Below are positions 1-9,900 of a DNA stretch of 64,000 nt, one piece after another. Made by a program: the position numbers and the translations under genes. Origin of the DNA: an uncultured Alphaproteobacteria bacterium (lineage in GTDB: Bacteria; Pseudomonadota; Alphaproteobacteria; Rs-D84); the NCBI GenBank assembly GCA_937888635.1, contig CALARG010000004.1, positions 9,013 through 73,012 on the forward strand, read 5' to 3'. The notes beneath the pieces were generated by a model, which saw only the letters and a program-made list of their open reading frames with translations, made no database searches and was not told the DNA's origin. The first letter of the stretch is position 1; each line of letters begins with the position of its first letter.

Positions 1-163
1 ACCGGTCGGAATTGAGAATTTGGCCGCTGCGTTGTCAGAGCCGGCCGATACAATTGAAGATGTGATTGAGCCTTATTTGATGCAATTGGGATTTGTTCAA
101 CGCACACCACGCGGTCGTGTTATCACGGATGCAGGTTATAAACATCTGGGGGTGGAAAAGTAA
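1..163 (+). CDS. ruvB: Holliday junction helicase RuvB, C-terminal end (partial)
   Basis: Only the last 53 codons are in the window, reading from base 2 to the TAA at 161-163. They match the winged-helix DNA-binding tail of RuvB: a [15 protein letters not shown] start, the [22 protein letters not shown] stretch (split here as [10 protein letters not shown] then [12 protein letters not shown]) and a short basic end. RuvB is the hexameric AAA+ motor of the RuvABC branch-migration complex. The ruv genes often precede ybgC-tolQR in alphaproteobacteria, which fits the genes that follow. The ATPase core lies upstream of the window, so integrity of the whole gene cannot be judged. Confidence 0.93.
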   Translation, partial: PVGIENLAAALSEPADTIEDVIEPYLMQLGFVQRTPRGRVITDAGYKHLGVEK

Positions 164-589
164 ATGTTTAGGCTGGTCGTTGCTTTTTGTGTTTCATTGG
201 TGGTTGCAGGTTGCGCATCAGATGTGGTTTATAAAAATAATGCGCGTGCATATACTGTTGCAGGCAAAACATATCAACCGTTGAAGAGTGCGGACGGGTA
301 TTCTGAAACAGGTGTTGCGTCTTGGTATGGTAAAAAGTTTCATGGTCGTAAAACCGCCAGCGGCGAACGCTATAATCAAAACAAGATGACTGCGGCGCAT
401 AAAACCTTGCCTTTTGGGACACGGGTGCGTGTTAAAAATTTAGAAAATGGAAAAACTGCAAGTGTTGTAATTAATGACCGTGGGCCGTTTACCAAGGGAC
501 GGGTTATTGATGTTTCACGTGCGGCAGCACGAAAGTTAGATATGGTTAATTCTGGTACGGCACGTGTGCGAATTAGTGTGGAGAATTAG
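164..589 (+). CDS. rlpA: RlpA-like septal lytic transglycosylase lipoprotein
   Basis: 141 aa. The N-terminus is a lipoprotein signal with a lipobox ending in Gly16-Cys17, so the mature protein is probably anchored to the outer membrane by Cys17. Residues about 48-138 form a double-psi beta-barrel domain with the RlpA hallmarks ASWYG, TASGERYN, TAAHKTLPFGT and NDRGPF. The conserved His and Asp of the last two motifs correspond to residues implicated in catalysis in RlpA enzymes that cleave peptidoglycan strands lacking stem peptides. There is no SPOR domain, so septal targeting must differ from that of E. coli RlpA. The ATG directly follows the ruvB stop, implying translational coupling. The purine-rich GGGGGTGGAAAAG just before the stop is a plausible ribosome site. 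Confidence 0.88.
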   Translation: MFRLVVAFCVSLVVAGCASDVVYKNNARAYTVAGKTYQPLKSADGYSETGVASWYGKKFHGRKTASGERYNQNKMTAAHKTLPFGTRVRVKNLENGKTASVVINDRGPFTKGRVIDVSRAAARKLDMVNSGTARVRISVEN

Positions 590-591
590 GG

Positions 592-969
592 GTGACCAAA
601 ATACATAGATTTCCATTTACAATTGCCTATGCAGATACAGATGCCGAAGGTATCGTTTATCATGCGCGATATCTGGAAATTGCAGAGCGTGCGCGTATGA
701 ACTGGCTGCGCGGGCATGTTGTGGTTGGCGATGATATTGGCTTTGTTATTCGCGAGTTGAATATTAAATATATGCAACCCTTGCGTGCGGCAGATGAATT
801 TGTGGTTGAAACACAAATGGTTGATGTTGGGGCAGCACTTGTTAGGATAGAACAAAAGTTCGTGAAAGACGGTGCGGTTTGTGCTATAATCAATCTTAAG
901 GTCGCGTATTTAGGGGCAGACATGCGCCCGAAACGGATACCTGAAGAATTTATCACAGGTTTGGTTTAA
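592..969 (+). CDS. ybgC: YbgC family acyl-CoA thioesterase
   Basis: 125 aa hot-dog-fold thioesterase. The N-terminal YADTDAEGIVYHARY segment is the signature of the YbgC/4-hydroxybenzoyl-CoA thioesterase family, with Asp17 in the position of the catalytic Asp and His24 nearby. YbgC hydrolyses short-chain acyl-CoA (or acyl-ACP) in the cytoplasm and is usually the first gene of the tol-pal operon, as here. The start is GTG, two bases after the rlpA stop. No upstream in-frame ATG lies outside rlpA, and the family N-terminus begins right here. Length is normal for the family. Confidence 0.9.
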   Translation: MTKIHRFPFTIAYADTDAEGIVYHARYLEIAERARMNWLRGHVVVGDDIGFVIRELNIKYMQPLRAADEFVVETQMVDVGAALVRIEQKFVKDGAVCAIINLKVAYLGADMRPKRIPEEFITGLV

Positions 970-988
970 TTAAAAAAGGGTCAGAGAG

Positions 989-1468
989 ATGGAAGGAAGT
1001 TTTTCGTTGTTAAGTTTATTTACAGGCGATTGGATGACGGTGTTTGTGTCAATCGTGTTGGTGATTTTTAGTGTTATTTCATGGACGGTGATTGTAGAGA
1101 AAATTCGTCTGTGGCGGATGCAAAAAAGAACCCCAATGAAAATGAAGCCGGATGAAAATATTGATGTCTTTATTCGTCCATTTGATAAGAATCTGTGGTT
1201 CTTGTCTATGGTGGCATATATTTCGCCGTTTATTGGTTTGTTTGGAACAGTTTGGGGGGTTATGGATTCTTTTGCTGCGATTGGTGTTAATCAATCGGTC
1301 AGTATTGGTGTGATTGCGCCTGGGTTGGCGGTTGCGTTGGGGACAACTGCGTTGGGGTTGATTGCGGCGATTCCAGCGGCAATTGCACATCAATATTTTA
1401 CAAAAAAATCAGATGATTTGTATGAACGACTGGAATGTGCATGCAAAGAACATAAAAATCAAAAATAA
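989..1468 (+). CDS. tolQ: TolQ/ExbB family proton-channel subunit (compact)
   Basis: 159 aa MotA/TolQ/ExbB protein. A first membrane helix lies at about residues 17-36. Two more lie at about 68-95 and 105-130, with the conserved GLFGTVWGVMDSF and PGLAVALGTTALGLIAAIPA signatures. TolQ forms the pentameric inner-membrane motor around TolR and energises TolA with the proton gradient. The protein is short: typical TolQ is about 225-235 aa, and the large cytoplasmic loop between helices 1 and 2 is cut to about 30 residues. Reading frame and family motifs are intact, so this looks like natural shortening rather than a broken gene. tolR follows 11 nt downstream. Confidence 0.88.
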   Translation: MEGSFSLLSLFTGDWMTVFVSIVLVIFSVISWTVIVEKIRLWRMQKRTPMKMKPDENIDVFIRPFDKNLWFLSMVAYISPFIGLFGTVWGVMDSFAAIGVNQSVSIGVIAPGLAVALGTTALGLIAAIPAAIAHQYFTKKSDDLYERLECACKEHKNQK

Positions 1469-1479
1469 TGGTGTGATAT

Positions 1480-1878
1480 ATGTCCAGACTAAGACGCAGA
1501 AATACCGACAGTTCTATTCAATTAACGCCAATGATTGATGTTATGACGGTGCTGTTGGCGGTGTTTATGGTGACAACACCTATGATGACAACCGGGATTG
1601 ATTTGGAATTGCCGCGTGCGGGCGCATCGGCAATGACAGGTAATGATCATGCAATTCAAATCAGTGTGGATTCGCATGGGCGATATTTCCTGTCAGAGAT
1701 GGAATTGCCAAGGGATGAAATTGTAAAACGCGCAATTGCAATGCGTGGGGAAAATCCAAATTTAACCATTATGATAAGTGGTGATACGCATGCGGATTAT
1801 GGCGCGGTAATGAGCATGATGGGTAAACTGAAAGATTCAGGTTTTCAAAAGGTTGGACTGCGTACGCAACCGGAATAA
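1480..1878 (+). CDS. tolR: TolR/ExbD family protein
   Basis: 132 aa. A basic N-terminus (SRLRRR) is followed by one membrane helix at about residues 17-38. Asp20 sits in the PMIDVM motif and is the proton-carrying residue of TolR/ExbD. A periplasmic domain of about 90 residues follows, and its LTIMISGDTHADYGAVMSMM stretch is typical of the ExbD/TolR fold. It works with TolQ to drive TolA and outer-membrane constriction at division. It lies in the middle of ybgC-tolQ-tolR-tolA and ends 5 nt before the tolA start. Confidence 0.92.
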   Translation: MSRLRRRNTDSSIQLTPMIDVMTVLLAVFMVTTPMMTTGIDLELPRAGASAMTGNDHAIQISVDSHGRYFLSEMELPRDEIVKRAIAMRGENPNLTIMISGDTHADYGAVMSMMGKLKDSGFQKVGLRTQPE

Positions 1879-1883
1879 AATAA

Positions 1884-2675
1884 ATGACAAAATTTAACCG
1901 ATTTTCATCAGAAAATATCTTGATTTCTGTTGCAGGACACCTGGTTTTGGTGGCGGTTTTAATTACTTCTTTTGCAGTGGTGGTTAATCGTGCAAAAATG
2001 GTTGCGCCAGACAGAATTCAAATTATGGAAATTGACTTAAATGATGTTGTTGTGACAGGTGATGAAACAAAACTGTATAATGTCGGTAATGTCGCAGAAT
2101 CTAAGCCAGAAGAACCAACCCCGGTCCCAGATGCTAAGCCTGATGAAAAAGAAGAAATAACAGAGAATGAACCAGAAGAGGTAAAACAACCAACATTGGT
2201 TGAAGAACCTGAAAAGAAACAAGAAGAAGCGCAAGAAGAAAAGAAAGAAGATAAAAAGGAACAGGAAAAAAAACAAGAATCAAAACCAGTTGAACCGGCC
2301 CCTGCCCCAAAAAAGCGCAAGGTTGTTCGTGTCAATCGCGAGGTTTTATCACTGGACAGAACATTGACGGTTTCTGTTGTTGATGCGTTGCGTGTGGCAA
2401 TGACGCGTTGTTGGGTGATTGATTCTGCGCGTCCAGATATAACAGATATTCGTGCAGTTGCGCATTTGACAATGCGAAAAAATGGTACAGTGCGTGATGT
2501 TTGGTTTGAATCCCAGGCGCGTGAAGAAACAGACGCGGCGTTTGCGTATGTCTTGGAAACTATACGCGCGGCGATAAATCGGTGTCAGCCATTGCGGATG
2601 CTGCCGGAAAAAGAATTTTCAAAGTGGGAGAAAATCCAGTTAACCTTTTATCCAACCCAGGGTAAGGTTATGTAG
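1884..2675 (+). CDS. tolA: TolA-like periplasm-spanning protein
   Basis: 263 aa. One inner-membrane helix lies at about residues 12-33. It is followed by a Glu/Lys/Pro-rich, low-complexity and probably extended or helical linker at about 70-145. A C-terminal globular domain at about 155-260 has the TolA/TonB-type pattern (VALRVAMTRCW, then LTMRKNGTVRDVWFES). TolA would transmit TolQR force across the periplasm. The call rests on architecture and position after tolR, since TolA sequences diverge strongly. Two cysteines (in TRCW and NRCQP) may form the disulfide often found in this domain. No tolB or pal follows. The next gene encodes a peptidase-like protein. Confidence 0.82.
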   Translation: MTKFNRFSSENILISVAGHLVLVAVLITSFAVVVNRAKMVAPDRIQIMEIDLNDVVVTGDETKLYNVGNVAESKPEEPTPVPDAKPDEKEEITENEPEEVKQPTLVEEPEKKQEEAQEEKKEDKKEQEKKQESKPVEPAPAPKKRKVVRVNREVLSLDRTLTVSVVDALRVAMTRCWVIDSARPDITDIRAVAHLTMRKNGTVRDVWFESQAREETDAAFAYVLETIRAAINRCQPLRMLPEKEFSKWEKIQLTFYPTQGKVM

Positions 2676-2717
2676 CATAAGGCCTGCGGGAGAGAGAAGA
2701 AAACCAAAGGCAACAGT

Positions 2718-3836
2718 ATGATTAAAGATTACTATTCAGAAAATTGGTATCAGGCAACAGATAAATTTATTAAAAATGCCCAAGGGCGTGGTGTGTTGCG
2801 GTGGTGTGTTATGCCGGGACATGAATATGATATTCCATATTTAACAATTGGTAATGGTGAAAATCGTGTGGTGATTAATTCTGGTGTTCATGGGATAGAA
2901 GGCTATTTTGGCAGCGCTGCGCAAAATATGTTTCTGGACAAGATGGTGGACAGTTTGCCAACGAAATTATTGGATAAGTATACAATTGTTTTGGTGCATG
3001 TTGTCAATGGGTGGGGAATGCAAAATCGTATGCGTGAAGTTATGGACAAGACGCATGGCGGTTTGGTTGACTTAAATAGAAATTTTGGGGTTGATTTTGA
3101 TAATAAATCTGCCCTGCCCCAAAATCCAAAGTATGATTTGGCGCATGATTTGCTGCTGTCACGACCAGATAAAGTTCAAAAGAAAAATGCAATCAAGGAA
3201 TTTCGCCAAAAACATTTGCATGATGGTGTATGGAGTGCCATCAGTTATGGACAGTATAAGCATCCGTATGGGTTGTTCTATGGTGGTGTGGCGCCTATGA
3301 CAGAAAATAAGATGACATTAAGTATATACGATAATATTATGTGTGGTGCAAAATCATTGATATCTGTTGGGTTGCATACTGGTCTGGGGCGGTTTGACAA
3401 ACGGCGTGCGTATGTGTCGTCGCATTTGTTGGTGTCGCATCCAAAAGCACACAAAAATACGCAATATTTTTCAGACATATTGCATGGTACGGAAATCGTT
3501 TCTGATGAATTGGCGATAAATGGTCCAACCCTGTTGGGCGACTTAGTTGATTGTTTAGAGGCGCGATATGCAACAGCACAATTGCCTGTATATACAGCCG
3601 ACTTTGAAATTGGCACAGGCGAGTTTCCAATTATGTCGCCAATTTATAAAAGAATGGACATGGGTGATGCGCGTTATGATTTGATAAATTATGGCAAAAT
3701 TAATCCACAGACCTGGGCTAATTTAACAGAAAGTTGGTATCCATCAGATGTTAGATGGCGTGTGGGCGCATTGGAACGCGCACATATTTTGTTTAAAGAA
3801 ATGTTTGATGAATTGACAAAAAAAGTACAGCGTTAA
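2718..3836 (+). CDS. M14-like zinc metallopeptidase (DUF2817 family)
   Basis: 372 aa, probably cytoplasmic because no signal peptide is visible. The fold signature is that of zinc carboxypeptidases of the DUF2817/M14 type. His58 and Glu61 lie in a SGVHGIEGYFGS segment (HxxE), followed by VDLNRNF at about 118-123, His220 in GLHTGLG and Glu297 in DFEIGTGE. These fit the two zinc His/Glu ligands of the first site, the third His ligand and the general-base Glu. The substrate is unknown; related proteins are annotated as carboxypeptidases or amidases. It begins 42 nt after tolA, in the place usually taken by tolB, and may be co-transcribed with the tol genes. No clear terminator follows it. Confidence 0.8.
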   Translation: MIKDYYSENWYQATDKFIKNAQGRGVLRWCVMPGHEYDIPYLTIGNGENRVVINSGVHGIEGYFGSAAQNMFLDKMVDSLPTKLLDKYTIVLVHVVNGWGMQNRMREVMDKTHGGLVDLNRNFGVDFDNKSALPQNPKYDLAHDLLLSRPDKVQKKNAIKEFRQKHLHDGVWSAISYGQYKHPYGLFYGGVAPMTENKMTLSIYDNIMCGAKSLISVGLHTGLGRFDKRRAYVSSHLLVSHPKAHKNTQYFSDILHGTEIVSDELAINGPTLLGDLVDCLEARYATAQLPVYTADFEIGTGEFPIMSPIYKRMDMGDARYDLINYGKINPQTWANLTESWYPSDVRWRVGALERAHILFKEMFDELTKKVQR

Positions 3837-3874
3837 GTTGTGTCTGTGGTTGTCCAAGAAATGGTTTGTCATAT

Positions 3875-3886
3875 CTGTATATACAG
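3875..3886. promoter_or_regulatory. 12-bp palindrome upstream of giant gene 1
   Basis: CTGTATATACAG is a perfect palindrome 34 bp upstream of the proposed -35 box of the giant gene. It could be an operator for a dimeric regulator. No second copy was noticed elsewhere in the window, so the assignment is tentative. Confidence 0.25.
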
Positions 3887-3919
3887 GCGTAAAATTTAGG
3901 TTTTTTTGTTATTTTTCAC

Positions 3920-3949
3920 TTGCCCAAAAGGCTGTTTTTTTTCTAGGAT
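3920..3949 (+). promoter_or_regulatory. Putative sigma-70 promoter of giant gene 1
   Basis: TTGCCC (3920-3925), an 18-bp spacer and TAGGAT (3944-3949) lie 24 bp before the ATG at 3974, with an AGAGGG ribosome site between. The segment is clearly related to the promoter of the second giant gene at 25781-25809. Both share ACTTG, CAAAA, GCTG, a T-run and CTA-G/T-GAT in the same order. Confidence 0.55.
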
Positions 3950-3973
3950 TTATATTAATGAGAGGGTAAGTAC

Positions 3974-6900
3974 ATGAATTTGAAATGCTTAATGTCCAGA
4001 ATTTCGGCGTTTTTTGCGTCATTGTTGTTTATGGTTGTTTTTGCAACCGAATCGTTTGCGGCGATGTATTTGCCTGGACAGGTGATTGAAAAGTTTAACT
4101 ATATCAGTAATGTGACCTTTACGGCGCAGTATACTGCGGTGGTGTGTGACGCAGGCACGTACCTGCCCGAAGGTGGCGAAGAATGTGTTGCGTGTCCGGC
4201 GGGGTATTATTGTTTAGGTGGTGGTGCGCCTGTTGTGTGTCCGGCGGGGCGCTATTGTTTGTCTGGCACACAAAGCGCAAATGGTTCTGGGCTGGTCGCG
4301 GCTGGGTACTATTCAACGGGTGGTGCAAAAGTTCAAAATCCTCAATTTGCAGAAGACTGTGTTGGTGATGGTAATGCGTGTGGTTTAATTGATGCGGGAT
4401 ACTGGGGTGCGGCTGGCGCAACAACCAGTACTGGTTCTGGAAAGGTTGCGGCTGGATACTATAATCTGGGTGGTGGTACATCGGCAACGCCAGAGGTTCG
4501 CGGAAAAGGTTGCGTAAATGTCAGCACCACGCAATGCGGTACGGTCGCACCAGGTTATTGGGGCGAAGCGGGCGCAACAAGATATGGTGGCTCTGGGGCT
4601 GTTGCGCCGGGATACTATTCAACAGGTGGTGCAACATCCAGAACACCAAGTGCCAGTGGCTGTGCCGGCAAGGTTGCGATTATAGAAAATGGCAAGCTGA
4701 TGGGTGCATCTGATGTTGATAACACGTGTGGACAGGTTCAGGCCGGATACTGGAACAATGCATGTGGTATTAATGCAACCGGTGGTGTTTGCAGTGCCGA
4801 ATACCAAGGTGGTGTAATTGCAGCAGGTCATTGGGGAACAGTGGGCGCAACAGACAGTGCTGGGTCGGGACTTCTAACCCCAGGATATTATTCAACCGGT
4901 GGTGCAACAATTGAGTTCCCAGATCCAAATCAGTGTGTCGGTAATAATACATGCGGTGCGGTTGCAGCAGGATATTGGAATAATGGTGGTGGTACATCTG
5001 CAAATGGAACATGTGTCAGTGGCAAGTCTTGTGGTCAGGTTAATGCGGGCTACTATTCAACTGGTGGTGGTACATCTGCAACGCCAACAGCCGCAGGTAA
5101 TGGATGTTTGGCTAATAAGTCTTGTGGTACATGTGCAAACTGGACATATTCTGGTGCGGGTGCGGCATCATGTACCGCCTGTCCAGCGGTAGAGTCTGGT
5201 TATGCAAAACTGGACAGCACAGGTACAGGATGGACGACATATCAGAAGTGTGTTGAAATTGCGACAGAATCACCAGAAAACTGTGCATCTGGTAAATTGC
5301 AGAAGATCCCAACTGCATCTGGCGCAACGACATGGGCAACAGCAACAGTTAATGCGAATAATCCGTTGGTGGCAAAGCCGGGATATATCGTAAGTGGTAC
5401 GGCATGTTTGTCAGAGGGCTATGTGGTGTCGTTTGAGACCAATGGTGGCACCGATGTAGCAGATATGACATGTACGGTTGAATCAGCGGATATTACCCTG
5501 CCAACACCAACCAAGACAGGTTATACATTTGGTGGATGGTATCAGAATTCTGCTTTGACAGGTAATGCGGTATCTGTGATTGCCAAGGGAACATGTACAT
5601 CTGCGTATAAACTGTATGCAAAATGGACGGTAATTGAACGCAAGATTACTTTGAATGCAAATGGTGGCACAATTGTTGGTGGCAGCAGTGCAACACCAAG
5701 TGCGTGTACGGTTGAAACGGCGGATATTACCCTGCCGAAACCAACCAAGACAGGTTATACATTTGGTGGATGGTATCAGAATTCTGCTTTGACTGGTACT
5801 GCGGTGACCAAAATCGCTAAGGGTGCATGTTTGTCAGATTATACACTGTATGCCAAGTGGACGGTTAATACATATACTGTTACATTGGATGCGAATGGTG
5901 GTACAGGTGGTGATACATCTGTGACGGCGACATATGGTGAATTGTTACCAGCAATTAGCGCGTTGCCAAGCCAGGACGGTTATGACTTTAATGGTTATTG
6001 GTCTGCAAAGACAGGTGGTGTTCAGTATTATAATATGTCTGGTGCCGCAATTGAAAAATGGTCAACGGATGCAGCAGGTACATTGTATGCACAATGGGCA
6101 GCAAAGGGGACCTGTGCGGCGGGTACATATTATAACGAAGAAACAGGTGCTGTGGAAACATGCCCAGCAGGCAGTTATTGTGCCGGTGGAACATGGGGCA
6201 ATGATGGAAACAACTGTGCGATAGCAAAATGTCCAAGTGACTATCCAAACAGTGTTGCAGGCGCATCAGAGGAAGGACAGTGTTATAAGGCATCTCCAAA
6301 ATGCTGGTGTTCGCATGATGAGGCAGAATGTGCTTCCAAGGGGGCGAATAGTTGTATGTATAATGATGTGCGGTTCCAGGGTGTGACCTATAAGTCAAAT
6401 CCTGATATGTGTGTAGCTGCGCCTGGCAGTTCCGATAATACTTATTGTGAGATAATCAAGGTGTCTTGTAAGGCGGGGACGTATTATACCCCAACTGGAG
6501 ATATTGAAGATGGCAGTTGCGTATCATGCGCCACATTGGGGGATGGTTCTTTTAAGACTTCATATCCTTCGTTGGTAAAATATGTTGCGGATTCTGATAC
6601 AGGGTCAACGGCGTGCTTCAAATCGGTTGACTTGCCATGTACAGCGCCGGTTTGTCCTTTGAGTGGGACTGGGGTATGTGCCTATGATGCAAGTCACTCT
6701 ATATTAGGTGGTGGATATTTGTTTTACGGTACAGATGAGCCATTGCCTGGTTCTGCAGCAGCGTATGTGTGCCCGAATGCATCGTTCACATGTAATACAG
6801 GGTATGACAAGAATGAAAATGCGGATATAGATCCAACAGATGGATCGGCGTCTGTGCCAGAAGAACTGTGTACGCCGCATGTGTATACATTTACATTGGA

Positions 6901-9900
6901 TCCAAATGGTGGTGAAACGGCAGTTGGTAAGATATACGAAAAGTATTCTGTAGGTTGGTATAGTAATGAAGCGGCAACCGCTAAGATTACCAAGGTTGCG
7001 GTTCCGGTGCGTCCAGGCTATACATTCGCAGGATATTATACCAAGATGACTGCATTGGAAGGGGCTGTGCCTGTAATAGGTGTTGCGGGTAATATATTGG
7101 ATGAACCAGATGTGGCTGCAGATGCTGTGCTGTATGCTTGGTGGCAGGTTAATACTTACACAGTTAAGTATAATGCGGCCGGTGCATCGGGAACGATGGA
7201 CAGTGTGGTTCATACCTGTGATGAACCGTTGAATTTGACACCGAATGCGTTTACATCGGCAACAAATGATCAGCAATTCATGGGATGGGCGACAGAGCCG
7301 AATGCGGCAACGCCGGAATACACAGATGGTCAAAAGGTTGTTAATTTGACGCTGGTCAATAATGCGGTGGTTACATTGTACCCTGTGTGGAAGGCATGTA
7401 CAGCATGTGCAGCGGGTAAAGGTGCAACATGTTCACTGACGGCGCCGGTTGGGGTTTGTACATATACAACTGCGTGTGCGGCTAATTATGAAAATCTGCA
7501 AAACGCGGGCAAGTATAATCCAACATGTTCTGCAGTTAAATATGCTGTAAACATGGAAACAAACGGTGGTGAAATCAGCAGTGACTATACAATGGTGTCA
7601 CAGTGTACGGTTGAATCTGGTGTGATTGTATTGCCAACTGCGGCGCAGATTTCGCGTGAAGACTATCGCTTTGAGGGTTGGTATGATAATGTTGCGACCA
7701 CAGGCAGTGCGATATCATCAATCCCAGCGGGTGGATGTACGACAAATAAGACATTGTATGCAAAATGGGTGATAAATGTTGAGATGTGTCAGCCAGGCAT
7801 GTACTATAATGGTACTTCGTTTGTGGCATGTCCAAAGGGATACTATTGCCCAGGTGAAGGTAAAGTGACAATGGGTGTTGCAGGATGCCGTACCGTATGT
7901 CCAAGTGGATATGATGATGGTGGTACAGGGTACAGTGATGAATCACAATGTCAGATTTCTGTGCCACAGGGTTCTTACCTGGCCACAGCCAAGGGAACCA
8001 ACACGACTGTTTGCCCTGCAGGGAAGTATACATCGGGTGCGGTTTTGGTTTCGTATGGTGATACCAGCAGTTGCGCATCTTGCGAGGCAGGCAATTATTG
8101 CAGCAATGGTACAAAGCGCAGTTGTGCGACCGAAACAGACGGCGTGTTTGCAAGCAGTGTGGCAAATAGTGACAATATTAATGATTGCTATACTGTGACG
8201 GTGGCGGGTAAATACATTGCGGACAATGCTGTTAAGACCTGTGTTGTGCCTTATTACTGTCCGGGTGATATAAAGGTATCGTATGGCAATTCTGGTGGTA
8301 ATTTATCGTGCGCAGATTTGTCAGATGATGTGACATGGCAAAGTGGCGTGACAGCCAGTGGGGCAAGTACACCTGATAAGTGCTATGTAGTGGTTGCGGA
8401 CGGTAAATACTGGAATGGTGATGCGTTTGCAACATGTAAGGCAGGAACATACAAGACAGAACATAATGTCTATTATGGTCAGAAAAGTAGTTGTGCGACC
8501 TGCCCTGCGGGATATACTTCTGAAGCGGGTGCATCAGAATGTTATCTGACCACGACAGCGGGCAAGTATGTTGCGACCGCTGGCAAGGGTGAAGTTGAAT
8601 GTAAGGCAGGCGATTTCTGCCCAGGTGGTGTCAAGGTTATGGTCAGCGGTGTTGGTGGAAACACAGCGTGTAAGACACTGGCAGGTGGTAAATACAGTAT
8701 GTCTGCAGCCGGTACAAAGAGTGCGGATATGTGCTATACAGAAAGTTGCGCGTTGGCAACCAATGCAACAACGATGAGTGGTAAAGATTACTATGGTGCG
8801 TCTGTTGCGGATACATGTGTGGCGACATTATGTAAAGCAGGCTTTACAGTTGTTGGTGGTGCATGTTCAGTATGTCCAGCGAACAATGTATGTAATCCAG
8901 CCAAAGATGCGGGTAAACCATATACTTGTTCTGAATTGACAGGTGGGGTTTATACAAAGTCTGCGGCACAGACTGGTACAGTTGATAATTGCTATCTGAC
9001 CACGACGGCGGGCAAGTATGTTGCGACTGCGGGTCAAGGCGAAGTTGAATGTCTGGCAGGTGGATACTGTGCGGGTGGTGTTGATGTAAAACGCACAGGC
9101 ACAGGTGGCCGTGAAGCGTGCCCAGCGGGTTATGCAATGTCTGGGACGGGGGCGTCTGAGATAAATCAGTGCTATGCGAACTGTGCTATGTATTCACATG
9201 CAACACAGATGGCGGGTAAAGACTTCTATGGAACGGGTGTTGATACCTGTGAAGCAGTAGAGTGTGAGACAGGATTTGTCTTGGCAAATGGTACATGTGG
9301 CAGCTGTCCGGCCAATAGCGTGTGCGATCCAAACTATGATGGTGGCAAACCGCATACATGTTCTGAATTGACCAATGGTAAGTATACCTTGTCGTTAGAG
9401 AACAGTTCATCAATTGATGCGTGTTATACGATAACGACACCGGGTAAGTATGTTGCGGTTGCAGGTCAAGGCGAAGTGGCATGTAAGGTTGGTGATTACT
9501 GTTTGGGTGGCGTAAAGGTTATGTATACGGCCACAGGTGGTAATTCAGCGTGTTCAGCATTTGGTGCGGGTTATTCATCAGATGTTGGTGCAAGTGTAGA
9601 AACCCAGTGCTATCAGCGTTGTGCGTTGGCAGCAAATGCAACCCAGATGTCAGGTCGTGATTACTATGGAACGGATGCGACAGATACATGTGCAGTTGCA
9701 TCTTGTGTGTCAGGCTATACGGTTGCAGGTGGTGTATGTTCGGTATGCCCAGCGGATCATGTGTGCGACCCTGCCAAGGATAATGGCGCACCACATACAT
9801 GTTCTGAATTGACAGACGGTGTTTATACAAAGTCTGCAATGCAGAATGGGTCGGTTGATAATTGCTATCTGATTACAACGGCGGGTAAGTATGTTGCGAC

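Noticed and set aside
2018..2335. Reverse ORF of 105 codons rich in Ser/Phe
   Set aside because: It is the antisense of the Glu/Lys-rich TolA linker.
4300..5110. Regularly spaced similar DNA segments that might suggest a CRISPR array
   Set aside because: The repeats are in frame, imperfect and code for GYYSTGGAT protein units; no identical repeats with unique spacers exist in the window.
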